Shown in pieces: positions 45,143 through 54,315 of a stretch of DNA of 64,000 nt. Origin of the DNA: Streptomyces macrolidinus. Its GTDB lineage: Bacteria > Actinomycetota > Actinomycetes > Streptomycetales > Streptomycetaceae. The notes beneath the pieces were generated by a model, which had not been told where the DNA came from, did not search any database, and worked only from the letters and a program-made list of their open reading frames with translations. The stretch covers positions 1 through 64,000 of the forward strand of contig NZ_JAMWMR010000025.1 of assembly GCF_023887685.1 (NCBI RefSeq), written 5' to 3'. Positions within the stretch are counted from its first letter, which is position 1; each line of letters starts with the position of its first letter. Made by a program: the position numbers and the translations under genes.

Positions 45143-48100
45143 GTCGGCCTCCCTCGAGGGATTCCAGTCGTTGCAGGAGAAGCGCCTCGACGTCGTCGTC
45201 GCTGAGCGCCTCGACATCGAGCTCCGGCTCGGCGGGTGCGGCGGTCTCGGGCGGTGCGGCGGTCTCGGACGGTATGGCGGTCTCGGACGGTATGGCGGTC
45301 TCGGACGGTATGGCGGGAGGGCCGTCGGCGGCCGTCGCGTCGAGCGGGATCCCCATGCGCTCGGCGAGGAAGGGCGCGAGCGCGTCGATGGTCGGGTAGC
45401 GCCAGGCGAGCGTGGCCGGCAGGGCGACCTCGACGGCGGTCTCCAGGCCCTTCTTGACCTCCAGGGCCAGCAGCGAGTCGAGGCCCATGCTGGTGAACGG
45501 CACGGTGACGTTGACGCGGGCCGGTTCGAGCCTCAGCACGCGGCCGACCTCCCGTCGGCACCGGTCGACGAGGACGTCGCGGCGCCGTCGTCCCGGCTCC
45601 ACCGCGAGCAGCGCCCGGCGCAGCTCGCCCGTCCGGCCGTCACCCGTCGCGAGAGCGCCCGGCCGCAGGGCCCGCCGCGCTTCGGGCAGGTCGTCGAGGA
45701 GGGGACGGGGGCGTGCCGCGGCGTAGGCGGGGGCGAACAGGGACCAGTCCACGTCGGCGACGACGGTGGTGGTCTCGTCCCGGCCGAGGGCGCGGTCCAG
45801 CGCTACGAGGGCCGGGGCGGCGTCCATGAGCCGCAGGCCCCGGCGCGCCAGTTCGTGCTCGTGCTCGTCGTGCGCCCGCCCGGCCCACGGGCCCCACTGC
45901 ATCGAGGTGGCCGTCAGCCCGAGGCCGCGACGGTGCTCGGCCAGCGCGTCCAGACAGGCGTTGGCGGCGGAGTAGGCGCACTGGCGCCCGCTCCCCCACA
46001 CCCCGGTGATGGAGGAGAAGAGCACGAAGGCGTCGAGCGGGCGGCGCAGGAGATCGTGCAGGTGCAGGGCGCCCGCGTCCTTGCCCGCGACCACCTGGGC
46101 CAGCTCGGCGGTGGTGGTGTCGGCGAGCGGCTTCACCAGCGAGACGTCCCCGGCGACGTGGAACACGGCACGGACCTGGTCACCGTCCGCCTCCAGCCCG
46201 TCCAGCAGCGCGGCGAGGGCGTCTCGGTCGGCGACGTCGCAGGCGGCCAGTGTGACGCGGGCGCCCAGCTCGGTGAGCTCCGCCTCGAGGTCCGCGGCGC
46301 CGGGGGCCTCGGGGCCCCGTCGGCTGACGAGTACGAGATGGTCCGCGCCCCGCCGCGCCAGCCGGCGTGCCAGGTGGACGCCGAGTGCGCCGGTGCCGCC
46401 GGTGACGAGAACGGTCCCCTCGGGCCGGTACGCCGGGGGCTCGGAGTCGTCGGACGGCGCCCGTACCAGCCGCCGGGCGAGGAGGCCGCCGGGGCGCAGC
46501 GCGAGCTGGTCCTCGTGGTCCGGGTTGCCGAGGGCGAGGGCCAGTTGGTCGCCCGCGGCCTCGTCGAGCGGGCCCGCGATGTCGAGGAGTCCACCCCAGC
46601 GCTCCGGGTGCTCCAGGCCCACCACGCGGCCCAGCCCCCAGGCGAGCGCCTGCACCGGGCGGGTGACCGGGTCGTCCGGACCGGTGCCGACGGCGCCGCG
46701 GGTGAGGAGCCACAGCGGCGCGCTCTCGCCGATGTCGCCCAGCGCTTGCGCCAGTGCCAGGGTCAGGGCTGCCCCGCGGGGCAGCCCTGGTCGATCGGGC
46801 AGCGGCGTCTCGTCCAGGGCGAGCAGCGACACCACTCCGCGCAGGGCGGGCTCGCGCCCGGCCGGGCCGTCGAGCGCCGCGGCGAGCGCCGCGCGGTCGG
46901 CGTCCGCGGCGACGGCGATCTCGGTGACCGTGCCGCCCCGCGCGGCGATCGCCGCGCGCAGCCATCGGGTCAGCTCGTCCGGGACCGGCCCGTCCGGGAC
47001 CGGCCCGTTCGGGGTGACGACCAGCCAGGTGCCGGGCAGCGCGGCCGTGGCCGTACCGGCCGGCGGGGTCCAGGCGACCCGATAGCGCCAGGCGTCGGCG
47101 GTCTCGCGGTCGAGGCTCTCCCGGTGCCAGGCCGTAAGAGCGGGGAGTACGGCGGCGAGGGCGTCGCGCTGAGCGGCGCCCGCGATTCCCAGCACACCGC
47201 TGAGCGCCTCCAGGTCGCCGCGCTCGACGCTCCGCCAGAGCGCGTCCTGCGCGCCGGAGCGCGGCGGAGCCGTCCCCTCCCCCGCGGCCGACGCTTCCTC
47301 GATGGGGAGCCAGCAACGCTCGCGCTGCCAGGGGTACGCGGGGAGCCGTACCACCGGCGGTGCGGCCCCGTACAGACGCGTCCAGTCGACCGGGAAGCCC
47401 GCGCAGTACAGCCAGCCGAGCTCGCCGAGCAGAGCGGCGCGGCCGGGCCGGTCGCGGTGCAGCGACGCCACGGCCACGCCCTCCGAGCCTCGGGTCCCGA
47501 GCTTCTCGGCGAGCGCGCCGACCAGCATGGGATGACCGGAGATCTCCACGAAGACGTCGTGCCCGGTGTCGAGGAGGGTGTCGACGGCCTGGTCGAGCAG
47601 CACCGGTCGGCGCAGGTTCGTCGCCCAGTACGCGGCGTCCAGCTCCGTGCCCTCGACGGCCCGCCCGGTGACGGTGGAGACGACGGTACGGTCCGCCGGG
47701 CGCGGCGTGAGGCCCGCGACCGCGTCCCGCAACTCGCCCTGCAACGGCTCCATCTGGGGGCTGTGCGAGGCGTAGTCGACCGATTCGAGGACCCGGCAGA
47801 ACACCCCTTCCTCGTCGAGGGCGGCGGCGAGGCGTTCGATCGCCGCGGTCTCGCCCGAGATGACGGTCGAGGTCGGGCTGTTGCTCGCGGCGACCGAGAC
47901 CGATCCGTGGTCGAGCCGGTCCAGGATCCGTTGCGTCTCGTCGAACGTGGCACCGACGACGGCCATCTTGCCCCGGCCGATCACGGTGCGGATCACCCGG
48001 CCACGGTGCAGGGCCACGCGGAGCGCGTCGTCGAGGTCGAGCGCGCCGGAGACATGCGCGGCGGCGATCTCCCCCACGCTGTGTCCCACCACCGCGTCCG

Positions 48101-51100
48101 GCTCGACGCCCCACGATCGCCACAGGGCGGCGAGGGCGATCTGCACCGCGCAGGTGGCGGGCTGCACCACGCCGGGGTCGGCGAGCCGGGAGCGCTCCGG
48201 CGCCATGGTGAGCTGGTCGATCAACGACCACTCGACGTGCCGGCGCAACGAGGCGTCACAACGCTCCAGGGTCTCGCGGAACACCGGCTCCTGGTCGAGC
48301 AGTTCCGCGGTGAGCGGCCACCAGCGAGGTCCCTGACCGGAGAAGACGAACGCCACCCGGGAACGGCGGCCCGTGCTCCCGCCGTCCCAGGCCACGCGGG
48401 GGTGCTCCTCGCCGCGCGCGAACGCGGCCAGGCCGTCACGGAGTTCGGCCGCCGATCGGCCGACGCAGGTCAGTCGCTCCGCGTGGTGGGTCCGGCGCAC
48501 CGCCGCCGCGGCGCAGTACTCGGCCACGGTGGCCTCGGCGCCCGGCGCGTCCAGCTCGGCCAGGTGCCGGGCGGCCAGCTCGCGCAGGGCCTGCTCGGTC
48601 GGGGCGGAGACGGTGAGCAGATGGTCCCGGTCGCCGTAACGATTCGGCTGAGGCACGGCCGACGGCGGGGCCTCCTGCAACACCAGGTGGGCGTTGGTGC
48701 CGCCGAAGCCGAAGGAGCTCACCCCGGCCAAGGCCGGACCGTCCCCGGCCGGCCAGGGCCGCGCGGTGTCGGCCACCCGCAGCGCCAGCTCCTCGAAGGG
48801 GATGTGCGGGTTGGCCTCGCGGAAGTGCAGGCTCGCCGGGATCCGGCGGTGGCGCAGCATCAGGGCGACCTTGATCAGGCCCGCGACGCCCGCCGCGGCC
48901 TCCAGATGACCGAGGTTCGACTTGACCGAGCCCACCAGGCAGGGCCGGGCGCGGTCCCGGCGCGCGGAGACCACGGCCGCGAGCGCCTTCGCCTCGATGG
49001 GGTCGCCCAGCAGCGTGCCGGTGCCGTGCGCCTCGACGTAGTGGACGTCCTCCGGCGCGACGCCCGCGCGGGCGTACGCGGTGTGCAGGACCGCTTCCTG
49101 AGCGCGCGGGTTGGGCGCCATGAGGCCGTTGGTCCGGCCGTCCTGGTTCACCGCGCCGCCGCGGATGACGGCGTAGACGCTGTCCCCGTCGCGCAGCGCC
49201 GCGGAGAGCGGCTTCAGCACCACCACACCGGCGCCCTCGGCGCGGACGTACCCGTCGGCGCGCGAGTCGAACGTCTTGCAGCGCCCGTCGCGGGCCATCG
49301 CTCCGGCCTTGGCGAAGTTGATCGCCGGCCCCGGAGACAGGATGAGGTTCACGCCACCCGCGAGGGCGAGCGTGCAGTCGCCCTGCGCGATGCTCGCACA
49401 GGCCTGCTGCACGGCGACCAGGGAGGACGAGCAGGCCGTGTCGATCGACAGGCTCGGCCCGCGCAGGTCGAACAGGTAGGAGAGGCGGTTCGCGGCGATG
49501 CTGAGCGCGCTGCCGGTGCCGGTGTGGGCATCGATCTGGTCGAGCCGCTGGAGCTGCAGATGGCCGTAGTCGCTGGTGGCGACGCCCACGAACACGCCGG
49601 TGGCCGAGCCCGCCAGGCGCTCCGGCACGATGCCCGCGTCCTCCAGGGCCTCCCAGGCGACCTCGGCGAGCAGCCTCTGCTGCGGGTCCATACGGGCGGC
49701 CTCACGCGGGGAGATCCCGAAGAAGCCCGCGTCGAAGCGGTCGACGCCTTTGAGGAACCCGCCCCACCGGGTGGTGGTCTTCCCCGGCGCGGTGGGGTCC
49801 TCGTCGAAGAAGTCCTCGGCCTTCCAGCGGTCGGCGGGCACCTCCGTCACCGCGTCCCGGCCCTCGTCGAGCAAGCGCCAGAACTCGTCCGGGCCGTCGG
49901 CACCGCCGGGAAAGCGGCAGCCGATGCCGATGACGGCGACCGGTTCGGTGCCGTCGCCGCCCGCGGTCGGGGCGGGGAGCGGCGCGGCGGCCTCGGCGCC
50001 GTCCGCCAGGAAGGCCGCCAGGGCCTCGACCGTCGGGTATTCCCAGGCCAGCGTGGCCGGAAGCGAACGTCCGGACCACCGCTCCAGTTCGCCGATCATC
50101 CCGACCAGCTCCACGGACTGCAGCCCGTAGCCGGCGAACGGCTTCCGGGGGTCGAGGCGTTCGGGGGCGACACGCAGACGCCCGGCCAGCTCCTCGAGGA
50201 GGCGCTTCTCGAACGTCGCACGAAGCTCGTGGTTCGGCCGGGCGGCCGACGCGCCGCGCTCCTCCGGGGAGTCGGCGAGGACCGACGCGCCGCGCACCTC
50301 GAGGGAGTCGGCGGGGGCCGAGGGAGCGCTCCACCGCTCGACCGGGTCGAGCGAACCGGCCAGATACGCCTCCTTGCAGGCGTAGCGCTGCAGTTTGCCG
50401 CTCGACGTCTTCGGGATGCTCCCCGGCGCGACCAGCACGATGTCGTGGACCCGCAGGCCGTGGTGTTCGGCGATCGCCGACCGGACGGCGGTGAAGATCT
50501 CCTCGGCCGCGGCGCGGGCGGCGCCCCGCACGGCCTGCACCACGACGAGTTCCTCCGTCTCGCCGGAGTCCACCGAGAACGCGATGCCCGCGCCACGGCG
50601 CAGGGCCGGGTGCGCCTCCTCCACGGTGCGCTCGATGTCCTGCGGGTAGTGGTTCTTCCCGGCGACGATGATCAGGTCCTTGATCCGGCCGGTGACGTAC
50701 AGCTCTCCGTCGTGCAGGAAGCCGAGGTCACCGGTGCGCAGGAACGGCCCTTCGCCGTCGGCGAGGCGGGCCTCCAGCCGCTCGGCGCTCTCCTCGGGAC
50801 GGCCCCAGAATCCCCGCGCGATGCTGGGACCGGCGACCCAGATCTCGCCGACCTCCCCGTCCGGCAGCGGGGTGCCCGCGTCCGGCGCGACGACGACCAG
50901 CCGATGTCCGGAGACGATCTGTCCGCAGCCGACCAGGGTCCGCGTGCCCGCACCGGGCTCGGCGGGCTCGGCGCGGTGCTGTTCCAGCAGGTCGGCGCGG
51001 ACCTGCAGCAGGGGCGGTTCGGTGGTGCGCGCGCCGCCTGCGAGAAGCAGGGACGCCTCCGCCATCCCGTAGCAGGGATAGAACGCCGAGCGGCGGAACC

Positions 51101-52049
51101 CGTGGGGCGCGAAGGCGCGGGCGAATCGTTCCAGCGTCTCCGCGCGGACCGGCTCCGCGCCGGAGAAGGCCACCTGCCAGGTGCTGAGGTCGAGGCCTGC
51201 GCGCTCCTCCTCGGAGATCTTCGATACGCAGAGGTCGTAGCCGAAGTTCGGGCCGCCGCTGTGGGTGGCCCGGAAGTCGGAGACGGCGCGGAGCCAGCGG
51301 GCGGGCCGCTTGAGGAAGGCCAGCGGCGACATGAACGTCACCGGGTAACCCCGGTAGGCCGGTTCCAGCAGGCCGCCGATGAGTCCCATGTCGTGGTAGG
51401 GCGGCAGCCAGATGACACAGCTCTGCTCGGCGCCGTCGAACATGTGCTGGTCGATGGCCGCCAGGTTGGCGAGCAGGTTGGCGTGACTGAGCATCACGCC
51501 CTTGGGGCGCCCCGTGGAGCCGGACGTGTACTGCAGGAAGGCGAGGTCCTGCCCGCGCACGCCCGGTCGGCGCCAGTCCGCCGCCCCCGCCTCGTCGACC
51601 TCGTCCACCGCCAGCCACGGCAGCGCCGCCGTCTGCGGTGCCAGCTCCGCGATCCGGCCCGCCATCGCCGCCGCGGCGGCGGGCGCCAGCACCACCGACG
51701 GTGCGGCATCCTCGATCACGCCCAGCAACCGATGAAGCATCCGGGGGACCACGCCGGAGTCGGGCGGATAGGCCGGTACCGCCACCACTCCCGCATAGAG
51801 GCAGCCGAAGAAGGCCGCCACGTAGTCGATGCCCGGGGGACAGAGGATCAGCGCCCGGTCACCGACCGCCGCTCGTTCCCTCAGCGCCACCGCGACAGCG
51901 CGCGCACGCCGGTCGAGCGCCGCGCCGGTGAGCAGCTCGACCTGGTCCTCCCCATCGGCCAGGAACCGGTAGCACGGTTCCTCGGCGCGCCCCAGCAGGA
52001 CGGCGCCGAAGCGGTCGATGAGCGTCTGGTGGGAGGAAGCCCCCGTCAT
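45117..52049 (-). CDS. FAAL-ACP-KS-AT-KR-ACP loading and first PKS module
   Basis: A 2310-residue starter protein. FAAL (1-570; YTSGSTGRPKGV at 174-185, the YGMAEASL region, RTGDLGFL, and KTSSGKLQR) activates a free fatty acid as acyl-AMP. ACP1 Ser is in GYGLQSVE (645). KS (703-1125) has Cys873. AT (1232-1560) has Ser1324 in GHSVGE and YASH (1426-1429), predicting methylmalonyl-CoA. KR (1878-2060) has GGTGALG, GVWGSG and Tyr2026; the Trp and absence of LDD suggest A-type. ACP2 Ser is 2192. Three AIPSET repeats (2246-2263) link to the C-terminal helix. The predicted product is a 2-methyl-3-hydroxyacyl-ACP. GGAG lies 8 bases before ATG 52049. Confidence 0.92.
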   Translation of the reverse strand: MTGASSHQTLIDRFGAVLLGRAEEPCYRFLADGEDQVELLTGAALDRRARAVAVALRERAAVGDRALILCPPGIDYVAAFFGCLYAGVVAVPAYPPDSGVVPRMLHRLLGVIEDAAPSVVLAPAAAAAMAGRIAELAPQTAALPWLAVDEVDEAGAADWRRPGVRGQDLAFLQYTSGSTGRPKGVMLSHANLLANLAAIDQHMFDGAEQSCVIWLPPYHDMGLIGGLLEPAYRGYPVTFMSPLAFLKRPARWLRAVSDFRATHSGGPNFGYDLCVSKISEEERAGLDLSTWQVAFSGAEPVRAETLERFARAFAPHGFRRSAFYPCYGMAEASLLLAGGARTTEPPLLQVRADLLEQHRAEPAEPGAGTRTLVGCGQIVSGHRLVVVAPDAGTPLPDGEVGEIWVAGPSIARGFWGRPEESAERLEARLADGEGPFLRTGDLGFLHDGELYVTGRIKDLIIVAGKNHYPQDIERTVEEAHPALRRGAGIAFSVDSGETEELVVVQAVRGAARAAAEEIFTAVRSAIAEHHGLRVHDIVLVAPGSIPKTSSGKLQRYACKEAYLAGSLDPVERWSAPSAPADSLEVRGASVLADSPEERGASAARPNHELRATFEKRLLEELAGRLRVAPERLDPRKPFAGYGLQSVELVGMIGELERWSGRSLPATLAWEYPTVEALAAFLADGAEAAAPLPAPTAGGDGTEPVAVIGIGCRFPGGADGPDEFWRLLDEGRDAVTEVPADRWKAEDFFDEDPTAPGKTTTRWGGFLKGVDRFDAGFFGISPREAARMDPQQRLLAEVAWEALEDAGIVPERLAGSATGVFVGVATSDYGHLQLQRLDQIDAHTGTGSALSIAANRLSYLFDLRGPSLSIDTACSSSLVAVQQACASIAQGDCTLALAGGVNLILSPGPAINFAKAGAMARDGRCKTFDSRADGYVRAEGAGVVVLKPLSAALRDGDSVYAVIRGGAVNQDGRTNGLMAPNPRAQEAVLHTAYARAGVAPEDVHYVEAHGTGTLLGDPIEAKALAAVVSARRDRARPCLVGSVKSNLGHLEAAAGVAGLIKVALMLRHRRIPASLHFREANPHIPFEELALRVADTARPWPAGDGPALAGVSSFGFGGTNAHLVLQEAPPSAVPQPNRYGDRDHLLTVSAPTEQALRELAARHLAELDAPGAEATVAEYCAAAAVRRTHHAERLTCVGRSAAELRDGLAAFARGEEHPRVAWDGGSTGRRSRVAFVFSGQGPRWWPLTAELLDQEPVFRETLERCDASLRRHVEWSLIDQLTMAPERSRLADPGVVQPATCAVQIALAALWRSWGVEPDAVVGHSVGEIAAAHVSGALDLDDALRVALHRGRVIRTVIGRGKMAVVGATFDETQRILDRLDHGSVSVAASNSPTSTVISGETAAIERLAAALDEEGVFCRVLESVDYASHSPQMEPLQGELRDAVAGLTPRPADRTVVSTVTGRAVEGTELDAAYWATNLRRPVLLDQAVDTLLDTGHDVFVEISGHPMLVGALAEKLGTRGSEGVAVASLHRDRPGRAALLGELGWLYCAGFPVDWTRLYGAAPPVVRLPAYPWQRERCWLPIEEASAAGEGTAPPRSGAQDALWRSVERGDLEALSGVLGIAGAAQRDALAAVLPALTAWHRESLDRETADAWRYRVAWTPPAGTATAALPGTWLVVTPNGPVPDGPVPDELTRWLRAAIAARGGTVTEIAVAADADRAALAAALDGPAGREPALRGVVSLLALDETPLPDRPGLPRGAALTLALAQALGDIGESAPLWLLTRGAVGTGPDDPVTRPVQALAWGLGRVVGLEHPERWGGLLDIAGPLDEAAGDQLALALGNPDHEDQLALRPGGLLARRLVRAPSDDSEPPAYRPEGTVLVTGGTGALGVHLARRLARRGADHLVLVSRRGPEAPGAADLEAELTELGARVTLAACDVADRDALAALLDGLEADGDQVRAVFHVAGDVSLVKPLADTTTAELAQVVAGKDAGALHLHDLLRRPLDAFVLFSSITGVWGSGRQCAYSAANACLDALAEHRRGLGLTATSMQWGPWAGRAHDEHEHELARRGLRLMDAAPALVALDRALGRDETTTVVADVDWSLFAPAYAAARPRPLLDDLPEARRALRPGALATGDGRTGELRRALLAVEPGRRRRDVLVDRCRREVGRVLRLEPARVNVTVPFTSMGLDSLLALEVKKGLETAVEVALPATLAWRYPTIDALAPFLAERMGIPLDATAADGPPAIPSETAIPSETAIPSETAAPPETAAPAEPELDVEALSDDDVEALLLQRLESLEGGRHDTVEERA
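45261..45314 (-). repeat. Three 18-bp tandem repeats coding an AIPSET linker
   Basis: Three near-identical 18-bp units inside the FAAL-PKS gene encode AIPSET three times between ACP2 and the C-terminal docking helix. They form a flexible linker and a likely spot for repeat-number variation between strains. Confidence 0.7.
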
Positions 52050-52073
52050 GTCCGTATCTCCAGCTCTTGCGGC

Positions 52074-52109
52074 GTAGGTCCTGTAGGTCCTGTAGATCCT
52101 GTAGGTCCT
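52074..52109. repeat. Four 9-bp tandem repeats upstream of the FAAL-PKS gene
   Basis: GTAGGTCCT is repeated four times without gaps (the third unit has one mismatch). The array ends 25 bp upstream of the start codon at 52049, so it lies in the promoter or 5' leader of the main operon. It could set promoter spacing or bind a regulator. Function is not evident. Confidence 0.7.
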
Positions 52110-52189
52110 GCCTCGGCGGCAGGCGGTGGGAAGGCGGCCGGGCCCGGGACACACCCGGCTCGCCGTGCGACGGCCGGTGCACCGGCCCG

Positions 52190-52261
52190 GGTCCTCGGTC
52201 GGGTCCTCGGTCGGGTCCTCGGTCGGCTCCTTGGTCGGGTCCCCGGTCGGGTCCTCAGGCG
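52190..52261. repeat. Six 12-bp tandem repeats between flavodoxin and FAAL-PKS genes
   Basis: The unit GGTCCTCGGTCG occurs six times in tandem (first three identical, later three with 1-2 changes). The last unit runs over the stop codon of the flavodoxin gene (52255). It is not CRISPR-like because there are no spacers. Together with the 9-bp array it fills most of the leader of the biosynthetic operon. Confidence 0.75.
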
Positions 52262-52731
52262 AGCGAGGCCCCCCACTGTTCGGCGCGGTCCAACTCGCCG
52301 TCGGCCAACGGACCCTGCGTCGAGGTGACGAGGAAGCTCTTGCGGGCGATCACGCTGACGGAGCGTCGGCGAAGTCGCTTCTCGATCGACTTCGCCGCGG
52401 ATCCGGAGAAGAACCCCGTGCCGGTGACGGTGTCGAATGCCACCACGCGGCATCCCGGGTCGCCGGGAAGCGCCTCGAGCCACTCCGCCACACCGGTGGC
52501 GGGCGCCTGGCCGCCCTTCTCCCGGGCCTGCCGCCGGGAGGCCGGTGAGGGAATCCCCATGTTGTGCGTGGGAGCGCCCAGGATCAGCAGGTGGACGCCG
52601 TCGAGCGCCGGTCCGGAGGACGCGGCGGCGACGGTCACCGTCGCGTTGCGGGACCGCAGGCCCGTGGCGATCGCCTCGGCGACCCGCGCGGTGTTGCCGA
52701 AGCAGGACTCGGTGATCACCAGAACGTTCAT
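52255..52731 (-). CDS. Flavodoxin-fold protein
   Basis: A 158-residue flavodoxin-like protein. VITESCFGNTARVAEAIA at the N-terminus is the FMN phosphate-binding loop, LLILGAPTHNMG the second flavin loop, and VVAFDTVTGTGFFSGSAAKS the third. Flavodoxins shuttle electrons to P450s, radical enzymes or other redox partners. No obvious partner oxygenase lies next to it; the nearest flavoenzyme is at 55971. It precedes the biosynthetic operon on the same strand with 205 bp between, so co-regulation is possible but not shown. Confidence 0.8.
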   Translation of the reverse strand: MNVLVITESCFGNTARVAEAIATGLRSRNATVTVAAASSGPALDGVHLLILGAPTHNMGIPSPASRRQAREKGGQAPATGVAEWLEALPGDPGCRVVAFDTVTGTGFFSGSAAKSIEKRLRRRSVSVIARKSFLVTSTQGPLADGELDRAEQWGASLA

Positions 52732-53076
52732 CGTGGCTCCTCGGGGCGGTGGTGGCGCCTGCTCCCGGACGGGTTCGGCAGCGCGCCGAGAGAGGCGGGA
52801 AATTCTGTTCTACGGCGTCGATCCATGGGTTCATCGATCCCCCCGAAAACGAAAGTCCTCCGCCTGCTCGTGTGAGCGAGGCGAGAGCAGAACAAGGTGC
52901 CACGTACTGAAAGAGACCACTGCCGCATTGGCAACCGAGCCCGAATAGACGCCCGTACGAACATGCACTTAGGAGGTGGACGGGAGCGCAATTATTGCGC
53001 CACAAACTCGCGCTTTCCAAGGGCGGACCGCACCTGCATCATTCGGCACTTCCCGCAAGGGCCGTTCGGCTCTCAT

Positions 53077-53109
53077 GTGTTCAACCGTCCAGGGTGGCCG
53101 GTTGAACAC
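53077..53109. promoter_or_regulatory. StrR-type operator (9+11+9 inverted repeat)
   Basis: GTTCAACCG (53079-53087) and CGGTTGAAC (53099-53107) are perfect arms separated by 11 bases; the pairing extends by two more bases on each side. The layout and bases agree with the known StrR-family site GTTCGACTG-N11-CAGTCGAAC. It lies between the leftward biosynthetic/flavodoxin side (start 52731) and the rightward exporter (start 53395). The StrR-like regulator at 57419 is the expected binder. The rest of 52732-53394 contains no gene I can support; a weaker dyad (ATCCCC and GGGGAT) lies at about 53116-53136. Confidence 0.75.
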
Positions 53110-53394
53110 CCAAGGATCCCCGCCCACTTGGGGATTCCCGGCGTCTGTGGCACCGTCGGCGACCGTCACCCGCAGCCGCTCTTGCGGTGCAAGGGGACCC
53201 GATGTTCCTATCGAGGTGCTGCCACGCCCGCCACCCAATTACTCTTCATTTCCACCGCGTTGGGCCGGGGCAGTCCGTACCGCCTGCATGCGGACGTGAG
53301 GAGCACTCGTGCCCGAAGAACTCGGCCGAACAAGCCGTGACTTGATTCACCCTCACATAACGAAAGACCCTGCAAATTGTGTCATCTTGTCGGC

Positions 53395-54315
53395 ATGCAT
53401 GCCATCGAAGCGGAAGCTCTCTGTAAGAGGTTCGGGCGTACGCAGGCCCTGGACGGCCTCGATCTCGCCGTACGGCAAGGCGAGGTGCACGGGTTCCTCG
53501 GGCCGAACGGCGCGGGCAAGAGCACCACGATCCGCGCGCTGCTGGGTCAGATCACGCTGGATTCGGGCCGCGCCAGGATCTTCGGGCTGGACTGCCGGCG
53601 CCAGTCCGTGCAGGCGCACCGGCGCCTCACCTACGTACCCGGCGACGTGGCTCTCTGGCCGGGGCTCAGTGGCGGCAGTTGCATCGACATCCTCGGTCGG
53701 CTGCAGGGCGGCCTCGACCCGAAGCGGCGCGACGCCCTCGTCGAGCGGTTCGAGCTGGACCCCACGAAACGGACCAGGACGTACTCCAAGGGCAACCGGC
53801 AGAAGGTCGCCCTGGTCGCGGCCCTGAGCGTCGACGCGGACCTCTACCTCTTCGACGAACCGACCTCCGGGCTCGACCCGCTGATGGAGGACGTGTTCCA
53901 GCAGTGCGTCCGGGAGTTGAAGGACGCCGGCCGCACCGTCCTGCTGAGCAGCCACATCCTGTCCGAGGTGGAGGCCCTCTGCGACCGGGTCAGCATCGTC
54001 CGGCGCGGCGCGGTGGTCCGCGAGGGCACGCTGGCCGACCTGCGCAGCCACACGCTGACGACGGTGACCGCGATAACCGGGACCGCCATAGCGCGGCTGG
54101 CCGACCTCGACGGCATCGTGGACCTCACCGTCGAACAGCAGCCGGACGGTGTGCACACCCGCTTCCGGGTCGGCCGCGCCGCGCTGGCGAGCGCGGTCGG
54201 ACAGGTCGCCGCGGCCGACCCGACGGCCCTCACCGTGGAACCGCCGAGCCTGGACGAGCTGTTCCTGACGAACTACCGCACCGATACGGCGGTCACCGAG
54301 GGGACCCCGGCATGA
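53395..54315 (+). CDS. ABC transporter ATP-binding protein (exporter)
   Basis: A 306-residue ABC ATPase: Walker A GPNGAGKSTT, Q-loop region, signature YSKGNRQK, Walker B LYLFDEPTSGLDP, H-loop LLSSHIL, then a C-terminal DUF4162-like extension common in drug-exporter ATPases. It pairs with the permease whose ATG overlaps its stop (54312). Such two-gene exporters often accompany natural-product clusters, and this one is transcribed away from the StrR-type operator, so export or self-protection for the lipopeptide is likely. ATG 53395 is chosen because homology starts there; no good Shine-Dalgarno sequence is visible. Confidence 0.9.
   Translation: MHAIEAEALCKRFGRTQALDGLDLAVRQGEVHGFLGPNGAGKSTTIRALLGQITLDSGRARIFGLDCRRQSVQAHRRLTYVPGDVALWPGLSGGSCIDILGRLQGGLDPKRRDALVERFELDPTKRTRTYSKGNRQKVALVAALSVDADLYLFDEPTSGLDPLMEDVFQQCVRELKDAGRTVLLSSHILSEVEALCDRVSIVRRGAVVREGTLADLRSHTLTTVTAITGTAIARLADLDGIVDLTVEQQPDGVHTRFRVGRAALASAVGQVAAADPTALTVEPPSLDELFLTNYRTDTAVTEGTPA

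Noticed and set aside
52190..52261. Tandem repeats considered as a CRISPR array
   Set aside because: Units are 12 bp, contiguous and without spacers, and no cas genes are present.
44910..52328. Very long open frames on the plus strand across the PKS/NRPS genes (for example 44910-52328, 36003-41987, 30541-35865)
   Set aside because: They are antisense shadows produced by high GC at third positions. They show no family motifs, while the minus-strand frames contain complete catalytic domains.
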